Virus record (IMG/VR): IMGVR_UViG_3300029915_000009 | Location: 41,057 to 105,056 of that record | Length of the DNA: 64,000 bases | From: a virus | Reading direction: 5' to 3' (one strand) | Shown here: in pieces, positions 50,078 through 57,741 of the stretch | How the letters are laid out: the number at the start of each line of letters is the position of its first letter | Position numbering within the stretch: position 1 is the first letter of the stretch | The notes under the pieces: generated by a model | Database searches by the model: none | What the model was told of the DNA's origin: nothing | The model's input: only the letters and a program-made list of their open reading frames with translations | Position numbers and translations under genes: made by a program

Positions 50078-51119
50078 TTCATACAATAAGATAACTGAGA
50101 TTAAAATCACGAAAAAGATTAAGAGAGTGGGTAAATTACCTATGAAAAATTATAAGAAATTAAAACCGGGATCAACGGTAGAAGGCGACTTATTTAGTGC
50201 AAATTTAACGCCTAGCAAGAAAATATTGCTAAATCTTTATCCCGCATCAATGCGGGATAAAGATAAACTTCGATTTTTAAAAGTTTGCCGATTTATAGAG
50301 GAGAATTGTAGTGAATATTTAAGATACATGAAAAAATCAAGTTCATTATTATATCGCGGATCACGAGATATAGATCCCAAAACGGTTTATTTTATAGGTG
50401 CTTCACGATTGAATAGACGTCCATTGGATACTCCGAAAAAAATTCAAAAAAATGTGGATGAATTATTATCGCTTGGTGGTTGTAAGGCAATACGATCAAA
50501 TAGTATTTTTTGTATAAGTAACAGTCTGGGTGCAGATGGTTATGGGCATATATTTTGTATTTTTCCTTGTGATGGATTTTCATATACCTGGAGTAAGCAT
50601 GAAGATTGGGAAATATCTGTGGATGATATAATTGATAGCAATATAGAATTTAAAAAATTATTAACTTTATTGAGGAGTTTTTCCGTAGCCTTTCCAGATT
50701 TTTCCGAACTATCAAGAACGGACGGTAGAATAATAGAAAGTATTGAAGAATATTGGTCAGATGCTAGATTTTTTGATGCCTACGACACAGCCGATGTCTT
50801 AGCTAGCATGAATAAAGAATTATTAAAAATTAAAACAACGTTAGATACCTATTGCAAGATTGCTAAAAAATATAAGTTGAATTCAATTTCATCCGCCAAC
50901 ATAAAAACCGCGTACAAACTTATTATGCAGGCAAGTGATCGTAAGCAACAATCAAATAATTTTTTAAAATATCATAACATACGTACTAATAATCTTGATC
51001 AAGCAATGAAAACGAGGAATGAGGTATGTATTTGTGGGCATTATGTAGCAATTAGACAGGATATTCTAGAAATTAATTATGACAAATTATTATGTAAATA
51101 TTTTGGTCTAAAGAAATAA
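50067..51119 (+). CDS. ADP-ribosyltransferase-like protein (350 aa)
   Basis: Start placed at 50067 (MIINSYNKITEIK), overlapping the previous gene by 11 nt; 50049 is an alternative. ART-like blocks: LLYRGS, GCKAIRSNSIFC, FCIFPCDGFSYTW and EVCICGHYVAI near the end, with R, S and E all kept. A helical insertion of about 110 residues separates the NGF block from the Glu block. Located second in the effector cluster. Confidence 0.7.
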   Translation: MIINSYNKITEIKITKKIKRVGKLPMKNYKKLKPGSTVEGDLFSANLTPSKKILLNLYPASMRDKDKLRFLKVCRFIEENCSEYLRYMKKSSSLLYRGSRDIDPKTVYFIGASRLNRRPLDTPKKIQKNVDELLSLGGCKAIRSNSIFCISNSLGADGYGHIFCIFPCDGFSYTWSKHEDWEISVDDIIDSNIEFKKLLTLLRSFSVAFPDFSELSRTDGRIIESIEEYWSDARFFDAYDTADVLASMNKELLKIKTTLDTYCKIAKKYKLNSISSANIKTAYKLIMQASDRKQQSNNFLKYHNIRTNNLDQAMKTRNEVCICGHYVAIRQDILEINYDKLLCKYFGLKK

Positions 51120-51145
51120 TCAGAAATTTTAAAAGCAGTATAACT

Positions 51146-51409
51146 ATGCGAGTAAATGAAATTAACAATTCGAACAAAATTAAATGGACTGGAAAATTAA
51201 CTAACGGTTCAAAAATTTCGGTGTATGTATTATCTGGGTATTGTAAAGGTTTTGGGGAAATTGGTACGGTAATCATGCAAATAATTGGTAATAAGTGGAA
51301 ACCATTTTATCTGTTTGTTGATAAAGATTGGAATAACTCTGACATAAAAACTGAAATATTATCCAGAGTTATTAAAATTATGGATGCCAAGGATGGGCAA
51401 CTGGCATGA
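51146..51409 (+). CDS. Small tagged protein (87 aa)
   Basis: Begins MRVNEINNSNK, close to MRLTEINNSGS of the ART-like gene at 54716, then a beta-rich domain (KWTGKLTNGSKISVYVLSGY, KPFYLFVDKDW). It carries the packaging-like signature with a small unknown domain. No strong ribosome site upstream. Confidence 0.6.
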   Translation: MRVNEINNSNKIKWTGKLTNGSKISVYVLSGYCKGFGEIGTVIMQIIGNKWKPFYLFVDKDWNNSDIKTEILSRVIKIMDAKDGQLA

Positions 51410-51486
51410 TGCCGAATATACAATTAAAACATTGGAAGATTAGTTCTAAATTAAATGAAAAGCAGAAGATTCAATTTTCAAAATAG
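51406..51486 (+). CDS. Possible 26-aa peptide
   Basis: ATGA overlap with the previous stop. MMPNIQLKHWKISSKLNEKQ plus six residues. It could be translated by coupling, but is too short to judge. Confidence 0.25.
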   Translation: MMPNIQLKHWKISSKLNEKQKIQFSK

Positions 51487-51494
51487 GAGATTAA

Positions 51495-51926
51495 ATGAAA
51501 AATTTAGAGGAAGTGCTGGCGGTAGCGACTGCTACGGTGTTACATTATACAATTAAGGTTCATATTGCACACTTTAATATTACTGGCCCGAGATTTTATG
51601 AATTGCATAAATTATTACAACTCATATATGAATCGGTTGATACTGCCTATGATGGGATTGGAGAAGAGATGCGAGCACTTGATATTTTTACTCCCCTCGG
51701 TCTTCAACAAATAATGGGATTATCGGTGTTATCTGATTTTGCTGGTATTTTACCTGCGCAAGAAATGATTCAAGAATTGTTGATTGATAATGAAAAATTA
51801 ATAGAAGTTCTTAATGAAGTTAACGCATCGGCACCCGATCAATTAGGGTTACAAAATTTCGTGCAAGGATTAATCGATTCCCAAGAAAAATTTGCTTGGT
51901 TCCTTCGTTCAACAATAAAACGATAA
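51495..51926 (+). CDS. Dps/ferritin-like protein (143 aa)
   Basis: ATG after ATAGGAGATT. AHFNITGPRFYELHKLLQLIYESVDTAYDGIGEEMRAL (about residues 26-63) follows the Dps ferroxidase pattern: H...G-x-x-F...LH, then D...D-x-x-x-E. The length is near Dps (about 150-165), although the N-terminal DNA-binding tail is short. A phage Dps could protect DNA or remove iron/peroxide after injection. It lacks the N-terminal signature of its neighbours. Confidence 0.65.
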   Translation: MKNLEEVLAVATATVLHYTIKVHIAHFNITGPRFYELHKLLQLIYESVDTAYDGIGEEMRALDIFTPLGLQQIMGLSVLSDFAGILPAQEMIQELLIDNEKLIEVLNEVNASAPDQLGLQNFVQGLIDSQEKFAWFLRSTIKR

Positions 51927-51929
51927 ATA
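51923..51929 (+). promoter_or_regulatory. T4-type late promoter core, start codon 5 nt downstream
   Basis: ATAAATA containing the TAA stop of the Dps-like gene, then TTAAT and ATG at 51935. Confidence 0.55.
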
Positions 51930-51934
51930 TTAAT

Positions 51935-52120
51935 ATGAAGATAAAAGACATAATTCGAGAAAATGGATCAAGCGGGGGAACAAGCTCTGGATCTATATCA
52001 ACTGTTAATAGCCCAATGGGTACACCTCCGGCTGGACAGTTTTTTGGCGGTGACCCTAATTCATCAATTTATTCTCCGATTAAACGACATAGGAAGAAGA
52101 GAAAAAATGCGGTTAAATGA
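51935..52120 (+). CDS. Small Gly/Ser/Pro-rich tagged protein (61 aa)
   Basis: MKIKDIIRENGSSGGTSSGS, then a low-complexity body and a basic end (SPIKRHRKKRKNAVK). IRE would be an I-x-E prohead-protease-like site. Size, basic end and disorder resemble T4 internal proteins packaged with DNA. It ends inside the start of the next gene. Confidence 0.6.
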   Translation: MKIKDIIRENGSSGGTSSGSISTVNSPMGTPPAGQFFGGDPNSSIYSPIKRHRKKRKNAVK

Positions 52121-52745
52121 AATTTTAAATCGAGTTGATTTGCTAAAACCCGGACAGCAATTATCTCTTGCTAGATATAAATCGGATAAATTGCAATCCT
52201 GGATTGTTGAGCATTGCTCCGAATTTTTATCTGTTGCGGGTGATTATAAATTATATCGCGGTATTAAGAACGAAACCCGAGAATCTTTTATTGGCTATTC
52301 TAGGGAAAATCGACCTACGGTTGAATATTATTCAACAGAGGCCGCGGAGAAGGTTGATTTTCTTCTCAAGTTAGCGGGATGGCCGGCTCGACGAAGTAAT
52401 AGTATTTTTTGTAATTCTTTTACCGGGGCGGCGAGATCTTGGGGAGAGGTATATGAAATATATCCTATTAATGGATTTACATTTGGATATAGTAAGGCTT
52501 TTACTAATTGTAATGCGTGCGCATATAATATTCGTCCTAGAATGATGAATGCAGAACATGTAGAAGAATTTTTAGATTACAATGAATTATACAATACTAA
52601 TTTGCAATGGCCATTAATTAATCATTATGATGTTTGGATTCACGGCGCTTATGTTGCTATTAAGCATGAAGAAACCAAAATTAATGCCGATGATTTTAAG
52701 GGTCTACCGGTTAAGTATAACCCAGAAAATGAAGAATTCGACTAA
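52107..52745 (+). CDS. ADP-ribosyltransferase-like protein, Glu replaced by Asp (212 aa)
   Basis: Start at 52107 after GAAGAAGAG; MRLNEI carries the signature. KLYRGIKN near residue 49, ARRSNSIFC near 93, YPINGFTFGY near 120, and DVWIHGAYVAI near 186, where the usual Glu is Asp. The C terminus is acidic. It shares DVW[IV]HGAY[VI]AI with the next gene, so these two are closest relatives. Confidence 0.7.
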   Translation: MRLNEILNRVDLLKPGQQLSLARYKSDKLQSWIVEHCSEFLSVAGDYKLYRGIKNETRESFIGYSRENRPTVEYYSTEAAEKVDFLLKLAGWPARRSNSIFCNSFTGAARSWGEVYEIYPINGFTFGYSKAFTNCNACAYNIRPRMMNAEHVEEFLDYNELYNTNLQWPLINHYDVWIHGAYVAIKHEETKINADDFKGLPVKYNPENEEFD

Positions 52746-52773
52746 ATCAAGATATAGGGAATAGGAGTAAAAC

Positions 52774-53712
52774 ATGTTGATAAATGAGTTAATGCCGGAT
52801 CCCGCTATGCTGAAGCCGAATACATTTTCTTCGATTAACTATACCTCGGCCGCGACTGAGCTAGCCAAAATTGAAAAATGGATTTTTAAAAATTGCTCTG
52901 AATTTTTAAAAGATGCAAAAGAATCTGATAATTATCTATATCGAGGGATAAAAGGCGTTTCGGGTGGATCAACCATTTTTATGGGATATCCTCCAGCAAA
53001 ACGAAAAAGTATCGAACAGCGTTTGGCTAACGATGAAATCGCGAAGGCCGTTAAGTATGCAGATTATTGTATGTCATCTTCTGGATTTACTGCATTGCGT
53101 AGTAATAGTATTTTTTGCACTTCAAGCATTTCTGATGCCGGATCCTGGGGCCGAGTTTTTCTAATATTACCTATTAACGGATTTACTTTTGGGTATAGTA
53201 AAAGATGGACCTGGACTACTGCCAGAGAGTATATATGTCCTTTAGTTGAATTAAAAACGCATGTGCATAGGTTAATAATAGACCAGATACTAGAGTCTGC
53301 ATTTTATAAAAAACAATTCAATACGATAGCTAGTTCAGATATAAAAGTAAAAAAATTTTTAAAAGATGCCTACACTATAGGTACTATTATACAGAATTAC
53401 CATACGATTTATCAGATCCGCGGCAAAATAAATAAAATATTAAAAGAGTTTTATATTTTGGTGCAAAAATATCCTATATTTGAAGAATTTAGAGAAGAGG
53501 CTGATAAAATATCCGAAAAGATTAATTTAGAACCAACTAACCCAGATATAGTAGAAGAATATATGCGGGTGAATGAATTTTATGATACTGATTTAGCATG
53601 GGCGTTGAGTAAAGGGCAAGATGTTTGGGTGCATGGGGCTTACATTGCAATAGATAACGATTGCTACGAAGCCGCAAGACGACGATTTGACTTTTTAAGT
53701 TTGGTGAAATAG
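52774..53712 (+). CDS. ADP-ribosyltransferase-like protein, Glu replaced by Asp (312 aa)
   Basis: AATAGGAGTAA precedes the start; MLINEL fits the signature. Blocks: YLYRGIKG near residue 52, GFTALRSNSIFC near 107, LPINGFTFGYS near 134 and QDVWVHGAYIAI near 290. A helical insertion of about 120 residues separates the last two. Its stop shares TAGTG with the GTG start of the Nudix gene, so the two are coupled. Confidence 0.7.
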   Translation: MLINELMPDPAMLKPNTFSSINYTSAATELAKIEKWIFKNCSEFLKDAKESDNYLYRGIKGVSGGSTIFMGYPPAKRKSIEQRLANDEIAKAVKYADYCMSSSGFTALRSNSIFCTSSISDAGSWGRVFLILPINGFTFGYSKRWTWTTAREYICPLVELKTHVHRLIIDQILESAFYKKQFNTIASSDIKVKKFLKDAYTIGTIIQNYHTIYQIRGKINKILKEFYILVQKYPIFEEFREEADKISEKINLEPTNPDIVEEYMRVNEFYDTDLAWALSKGQDVWVHGAYIAIDNDCYEAARRRFDFLSLVK

Positions 53713-54719
53713 TGAAAAAGAAAAAAACAATTTTAGGATCTGATAAATCGTATAGAAATTCTCAGTGGCTCGGGCCACAAGATAAAGTTGACGAGCTCGG
53801 CCCTATTTTAGGTGCTGAGCCCAAGAAATCAAAAATTTTAAGTACAAAATTTATGGGATGTTCGAGAATTAATATGACTAATAAAAAAGTATTAGCTGAG
53901 ATATATGATGATCCTTCGGATTTTATGTATCTAATGTGGGAAGAATTGCGAGGAAAAAAACCTCGTAAATTAACAATGAATGATATAGTTAATGCGGCTA
54001 CAGAAATCGCCAATACATTTGCTGAGGGTGGCAATATTGGAAGTAAGAAGGAAGATCTCATTTCGTCTTTCCTTCATCGCCCAGATGGTTTTATGCGTAA
54101 AATGAAAAAGAGGGATCTTGTACAAGAAAGTTTAACGTATAATGAATTTGCAAATGCGGATAAAACAGTTGATAAAAAATGTCCAGTTTGTGGAATAACA
54201 TTTAAAAATATTCATTCGACTGACCAGAAATTTTGTTGTGCTGAATGTGAATTAAAAGGTACGATGTCCAATAACTTAGAAGAAGCTTGGGATCGTAGCC
54301 AAATTAAAAAAGCCGGATTTATTCCGTATTACCGAGATAATAACGGCGTAGCTCGAATGTTATTTGTTATTAGCAGCGATCCGTCGTATGGTGGGGACAA
54401 GCCCATGATTGCAAAGGGGCATGTTGATGCTGGTGAAAACGAAATGCAAGCAGGGCTTAGAGAAGCAAACGAAGAATGCGGGTTGAGACCTTCAAATTTG
54501 ATTTCTAACACCGTTAAGATTGGTTGGAAAGGTGAAATAACAGGATATACAGAAACCAGTGAGATGACTATTTTTATTGGGGAAGTAACCGATCCCGTAG
54601 ATTTTGATAAACCTGGTTTTGAAGTTAGTGAAACAAAATGGTTAACCGCCGATGAATTTTATCGGATCGGACGTAAGAGTCAAAGTAACATTGTTAAGGC
54701 CTGCGATGGTAAGATATGA
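53712..54719 (+). CDS. Nudix hydrolase with zinc-finger segment (335 aa)
   Basis: GTG start overlapping the previous stop. A helical N-terminal domain is followed by CPVCGITF and FCCAEC (about residues 156-182), a treble-clef-like zinc site. The Nudix box GHVDAGENEMQAGLREANEE (near residue 236) continues CGL and matches G-x5-E-x7-REUxEE-x-G-U. Nudix enzymes cut NAD, ADP-ribose, capped RNA or Ap4A. In this cluster, turnover of NAD/ADP-ribose or decapping of NAD-RNA is plausible. It overlaps the next ART-like gene. Confidence 0.85.
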   Translation: MKKKKTILGSDKSYRNSQWLGPQDKVDELGPILGAEPKKSKILSTKFMGCSRINMTNKKVLAEIYDDPSDFMYLMWEELRGKKPRKLTMNDIVNAATEIANTFAEGGNIGSKKEDLISSFLHRPDGFMRKMKKRDLVQESLTYNEFANADKTVDKKCPVCGITFKNIHSTDQKFCCAECELKGTMSNNLEEAWDRSQIKKAGFIPYYRDNNGVARMLFVISSDPSYGGDKPMIAKGHVDAGENEMQAGLREANEECGLRPSNLISNTVKIGWKGEITGYTETSEMTIFIGEVTDPVDFDKPGFEVSETKWLTADEFYRIGRKSQSNIVKACDGKI

Positions 54720-55291
54720 GATTAACAGAAATCAATAACTCGGGAAGCGGTAATGATGCAATAATTTCTTTCATTAAAGAAAAGTGTTCTGATATTTTGG
54801 TGCTGTATCGCGAGAATAGAAAAGTTTTATACCGAGGAATAGCGAGTTCCGAGAAGTATTTAATTGACGAGTCACCAGTAAATCGTTTGCCAAGAGATAC
54901 TCCTAGATTTTTATCATTTGCCATCGACGACAAGTTACAAGCGGCCGGGTTTAAGGCATTACGATCAAATAGTATTTTTTGCACGGGTCGGGAGAATGAT
55001 GCTATAGCATACGCCGATGGCGGAAGTTTATATGTAATTTTTCCAGTTAACGGATTCGATTATACATATTGCAAATATCGAGATTTAACAGAAGAAATGG
55101 AATATAATGTTCCTCAAATTCAAAATATGTCAACAGATAAATTTATTAAAGATTTGGAGTTTAAAGATACTGATTTAGGATTTGCTATGCATACCGGAGT
55201 AGAAGTTTACCTTCATGGAAAATATGCAGCAGTTCGTTATAATTCTTTTTCAACATATTGGTTTCAAGACTGGCTTGGAGTAATTATATGA
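54716..55291 (+). CDS. ADP-ribosyltransferase-like protein (191 aa)
   Basis: ATGA overlap with the Nudix gene; MRLTEI signature. VLYRGIAS near residue 41, GFKALRSNSIFC near 79, VIFPVNGFDYTYC near 108 and VEVYLHGKYAAV near 162 with R, S and E all kept. Compact form without insertion; the best candidate for a minimal active member. Confidence 0.72.
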   Translation: MRLTEINNSGSGNDAIISFIKEKCSDILVLYRENRKVLYRGIASSEKYLIDESPVNRLPRDTPRFLSFAIDDKLQAAGFKALRSNSIFCTGRENDAIAYADGGSLYVIFPVNGFDYTYCKYRDLTEEMEYNVPQIQNMSTDKFIKDLEFKDTDLGFAMHTGVEVYLHGKYAAVRYNSFSTYWFQDWLGVII

Positions 55292-55754
55292 GACTTTTGA
55301 AATTAAACAAATTCATTATGATAATTGGCGTTTGCCTAATGATACCGAGTTGCGGAAAGAATTTGATCTCAAACATTTAAATGACAGAGATTATCCTGAT
55401 GTAATTGGATTACCAGATATTAATTGCTGGTCTACCTGGAAAAATGCTAAACTAGCGGTTTTACGGGGCAAAATTGAACGTCTGTCATACGATAATTTTA
55501 ATTCAATTTCTAGATTGACAAATGGTAGTTCTTTGCAGATGATGCAAGATATAAGTTTGTATTATTCTGATTATGTTAGAGATCCATTTAGAATTGCAAG
55601 AGGATTTGAAAATAACGATGCAATTCCTATGGCGATGGTAATAGAACATTATGGTCAACGAGTATTAACGGCAGGGAACACTCGGTTAAATGCAGCTAAA
55701 ATATGTGGGGTTGAGCCATATCCGAAAATTTTAGTTATTCCAGGCGAGGTATGA
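55288..55754 (+). pseudogene. ParB-like tagged gene with apparent 1-nt frameshift
   Basis: ATG 55288 overlaps the previous stop. As written, the frame stops after 30 codons, but one extra T in the run 55295-55298 would give MRLFEIKQIHYDNWRLPNDT and continue to 55754. That restores the shared MRxxEI signature and explains why the long frame (from about 55332) lacks ATG and ribosome site. The C-terminal part VLTAGNTRLNAAKICGVEPY resembles the ParB-like GNTRL/GxHR motif. It could be a real mutation or a sequencing error. Confidence 0.6.
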
Positions 55755-55755
55755 A

Positions 55756-55921
55756 ATGAGATTTGATGAGTTTAACGTGAACAATATTATTGTTAAATAA
55801 TGGAACAGAAAAGATTATTTAATTGATGGTAATCATCGAGTTGTAGCCGCTTAATGGAGTAATAGATTATTAGAATGTCGCTGCCTTACCTGCGATATAT
55901 CATTGATATGGAGCTATTTTA
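55756..55921 (+). pseudogene. Degenerate tagged ParB-like gene with two in-frame TAA codons
   Basis: In frame from ATG 55756: MRFDEFNVNNIIVK, TAA, WNRKDYLIDGNHRVVAA, TAA, WSNRLLECRCLTCD. The signature start and the DGNHRV motif of ParB-like domains are still readable, but both stops interrupt the frame. Each TAA is followed by TGG. TAA is the normal stop elsewhere in this genome, so decay is more likely than recoding. Confidence 0.6.
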
Positions 55922-56779
55922 ATGAGAATAGATGAATTTGCAAAAAAGAAAAAAATTGAAGCAATATATGATCCAATAGAAGCTGCTAGAGAATCCCTAG
56001 AATATTACAAAAAACATGGCACTACGGTTGCTCCTAACGGAACACTTCAGCTTTTTATACCCAGAAAATCAGTATCATATACTACGAAAAAAGAAAGATC
56101 AGATTATTTACTTAAAGATAGGGCAAAATATTCATACGACGATGAGGGGAATCTTACCGATTGGGCGAAAAATTATATTGATACTGCGATGGAGTCTAGA
56201 AATTTAAACGAGGGCGCTCCTGTTATAGCCGGCGGCTCCCCGGTATTACCCGGAAATAATAAACCAGTTGGGGCAATTTTATGGACAAGTACCGCTAAGA
56301 AATTACCAAATGGTAAGTGGACAAGCGGATGGAATAAATTTATACAAGCCTATGGAATGGGAGATTTGGGAATATCTAGGCAAAGTAAAATAGGTTATGT
56401 ATACAAGGTTAAGCCGAACACTGTAGTTTATGAATTAGATTCAACCGATGATGCAAAAATAATTTATGAAATTTTTGAAAAATTGGGCCGTGGTAATTCA
56501 GCATATTTAGATCCTGCAGAATGGGAACGAATAAAATCATACGGGTCTCCGGATGATTTGATTAAAAAAGATTTTCCTTGGCAAGAATTACAGAAGCATT
56601 TTGATTGCATTCATCATTATAATTTCGGGTCATATAGTTATGCTGGTTATGATGGAGCAACACAATTTACGTACGGATATGACTGTGAATCGAGTTGCTG
56701 GTTAAAATCAGATCAATTAGAATTATTAGGGCAAGTTCCTATTTTTCAAGGTGATGAAGATCAAGACGATGACGAGTAA
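55922..56779 (+). CDS. Tagged uncharacterised protein (285 aa)
   Basis: MRIDEF signature, a charged helical N terminus, then a globular part with APVIAGGSPVLPGNN, VGAILWTSTAKKLPNGKWTS and IGYVYKVKPNTVVYELDS. The WTST block followed by a strand and VYELDS recalls a divergent ART fold, but this is only suggestive. The acidic tail DEDQDDDE is notable. No confident family. Confidence 0.6.
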   Translation: MRIDEFAKKKKIEAIYDPIEAARESLEYYKKHGTTVAPNGTLQLFIPRKSVSYTTKKERSDYLLKDRAKYSYDDEGNLTDWAKNYIDTAMESRNLNEGAPVIAGGSPVLPGNNKPVGAILWTSTAKKLPNGKWTSGWNKFIQAYGMGDLGISRQSKIGYVYKVKPNTVVYELDSTDDAKIIYEIFEKLGRGNSAYLDPAEWERIKSYGSPDDLIKKDFPWQELQKHFDCIHHYNFGSYSYAGYDGATQFTYGYDCESSCWLKSDQLELLGQVPIFQGDEDQDDDE

Positions 56780-56789
56780 GGAAGGTAAA

Positions 56790-57380
56790 ATGAAGTTACT
56801 AGAATTTGATGGGTCTCTTAGTAAATTTTCTTATATAATCGAATCAGACTGCTCGAATATTTTAAAAATATTTCGTTCATGTAATAAGGTTTTGTTCCGA
56901 GGAATTAAATCGGAGAAATCTATAATTAACGGTCAATCACCTATTAATAGAAAGCCGATGGATACTACTCTTGATTTGCAAGAGTTAATTGATAGTAAGT
57001 TGCGTGCCGCCGGGTTTAAGGCATTACGATCAAATAGTATTTTTTGCGCAAGTGACTATTTTTCAACTGAGTATTATGGAAACCCTTATATTATTTTTCC
57101 CATTAATGGTTTTGATTTTTCCTTTTGCCGGTATGCTGATTTACATGAAGAACTTAAATTATCGAAGCAGGAGTTAGAAAATTTGTCGCCCGAAGAGTTT
57201 GTATCGACGTTGAAATACAATAACACAAATATTAAAATTGCTCTTAAAAAATCAATGGAAATATGTATACATGGAAATTATATAGCCGTATCATACGACG
57301 AATATAAAAATCAATTAGATAATTTTTTAGATTTTGATATTAAGAAAAATATGCCGAATAAATTCCACTATACAATATAA
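56790..57380 (+). CDS. ADP-ribosyltransferase-like protein (196 aa)
   Basis: Start at 56790 after AAGGAAGG; MKLLEF signature. VLFRGIKS near residue 37, GFKALRSNSIFC near 76, IFPINGFDFSFC near 103 and MEICIHGNYIAV near 159: R, S and E are kept. Closest in layout to the 54716 protein, so probably a tandem duplicate separated by the ParB-like and 285-aa genes. Last gene of the effector cluster. Confidence 0.72.
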   Translation: MKLLEFDGSLSKFSYIIESDCSNILKIFRSCNKVLFRGIKSEKSIINGQSPINRKPMDTTLDLQELIDSKLRAAGFKALRSNSIFCASDYFSTEYYGNPYIIFPINGFDFSFCRYADLHEELKLSKQELENLSPEEFVSTLKYNNTNIKIALKKSMEICIHGNYIAVSYDEYKNQLDNFLDFDIKKNMPNKFHYTI

Positions 57381-57391
57381 TAATTAATATC

Positions 57392-57420
57392 TTCACAATA
57401 ATACGTATATGCTGTATAAT
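57392..57420 (+). promoter_or_regulatory. Sigma70-type promoter for 57442 gene
   Basis: TTCACA (57392-57397), 17-bp spacer, TATAAT (57415-57420); then TTATAAGGAGAAA ribosome site before ATG 57442. Confidence 0.85.
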
Positions 57421-57441
57421 TACTTATAAGGAGAAACGCTA

Positions 57442-57702
57442 ATGGCATTACCCGCAAGTTTTGGCCCAGCAGAAATTCAAAGATTAAAGGATTTGATCAC
57501 AGACGGTGTTAGGACACAGGATGAGATTCAATCACTAAAAGAAGGTTTATCTGACACTGTAAAAGCAATTGCAGAGGAGTTGGAAATACCTGCCAAGTTA
57601 CTTAAAAGTGCAATTACTCGTGCACAAAAAGGTGATTTTGCTTCCCAGAAAGATGATTTAGATGATCTTGAAAAGATTCTAGACAGTGTTGGTAGAAAGT
57701 AA
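57442..57702 (+). CDS. DsbA-like dsDNA-binding / late-transcription regulator (86 aa)
   Basis: Helical protein with EIQRLKDLITDGVRTQDEIQ, then SLKEGLSDTVKAIAEELEIP and KLLKSAITRAQKGDF. This matches small T4-like proteins annotated as DsbA, a double-stranded-DNA-binding protein linked to late transcription in T4 (pattern: SL-x-EGL-x-DTVKAIAEEL-x-I-x-x-K-x-L). Strong promoter and position before the polymerase gene fit an early regulator. Confidence 0.6.
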   Translation: MALPASFGPAEIQRLKDLITDGVRTQDEIQSLKEGLSDTVKAIAEELEIPAKLLKSAITRAQKGDFASQKDDLDDLEKILDSVGRK

Positions 57703-57706
57703 TTTC

Positions 57707-57735
57707 TTGACAACTATAGATAGCGGTTATATAAT
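57707..57735 (+). promoter_or_regulatory. Consensus sigma70-type promoter giving a leaderless start
   Basis: TTGACA (57707-57712), 17-bp spacer, TATAAT (57730-57735), 6 nt, then ATG 57742. No room for a ribosome site. Confidence 0.93.
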
Positions 57736-57741
57736 AGTTAT

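Noticed and set aside
55288-55380. 30-aa lipoprotein-like ORF (MRLLKLNKFIMIIGVCLMIP...)
   Set aside because: It arises from the frameshift of the ParB-like gene; restoring one T gives the family start MRLFEI, which explains the region better.
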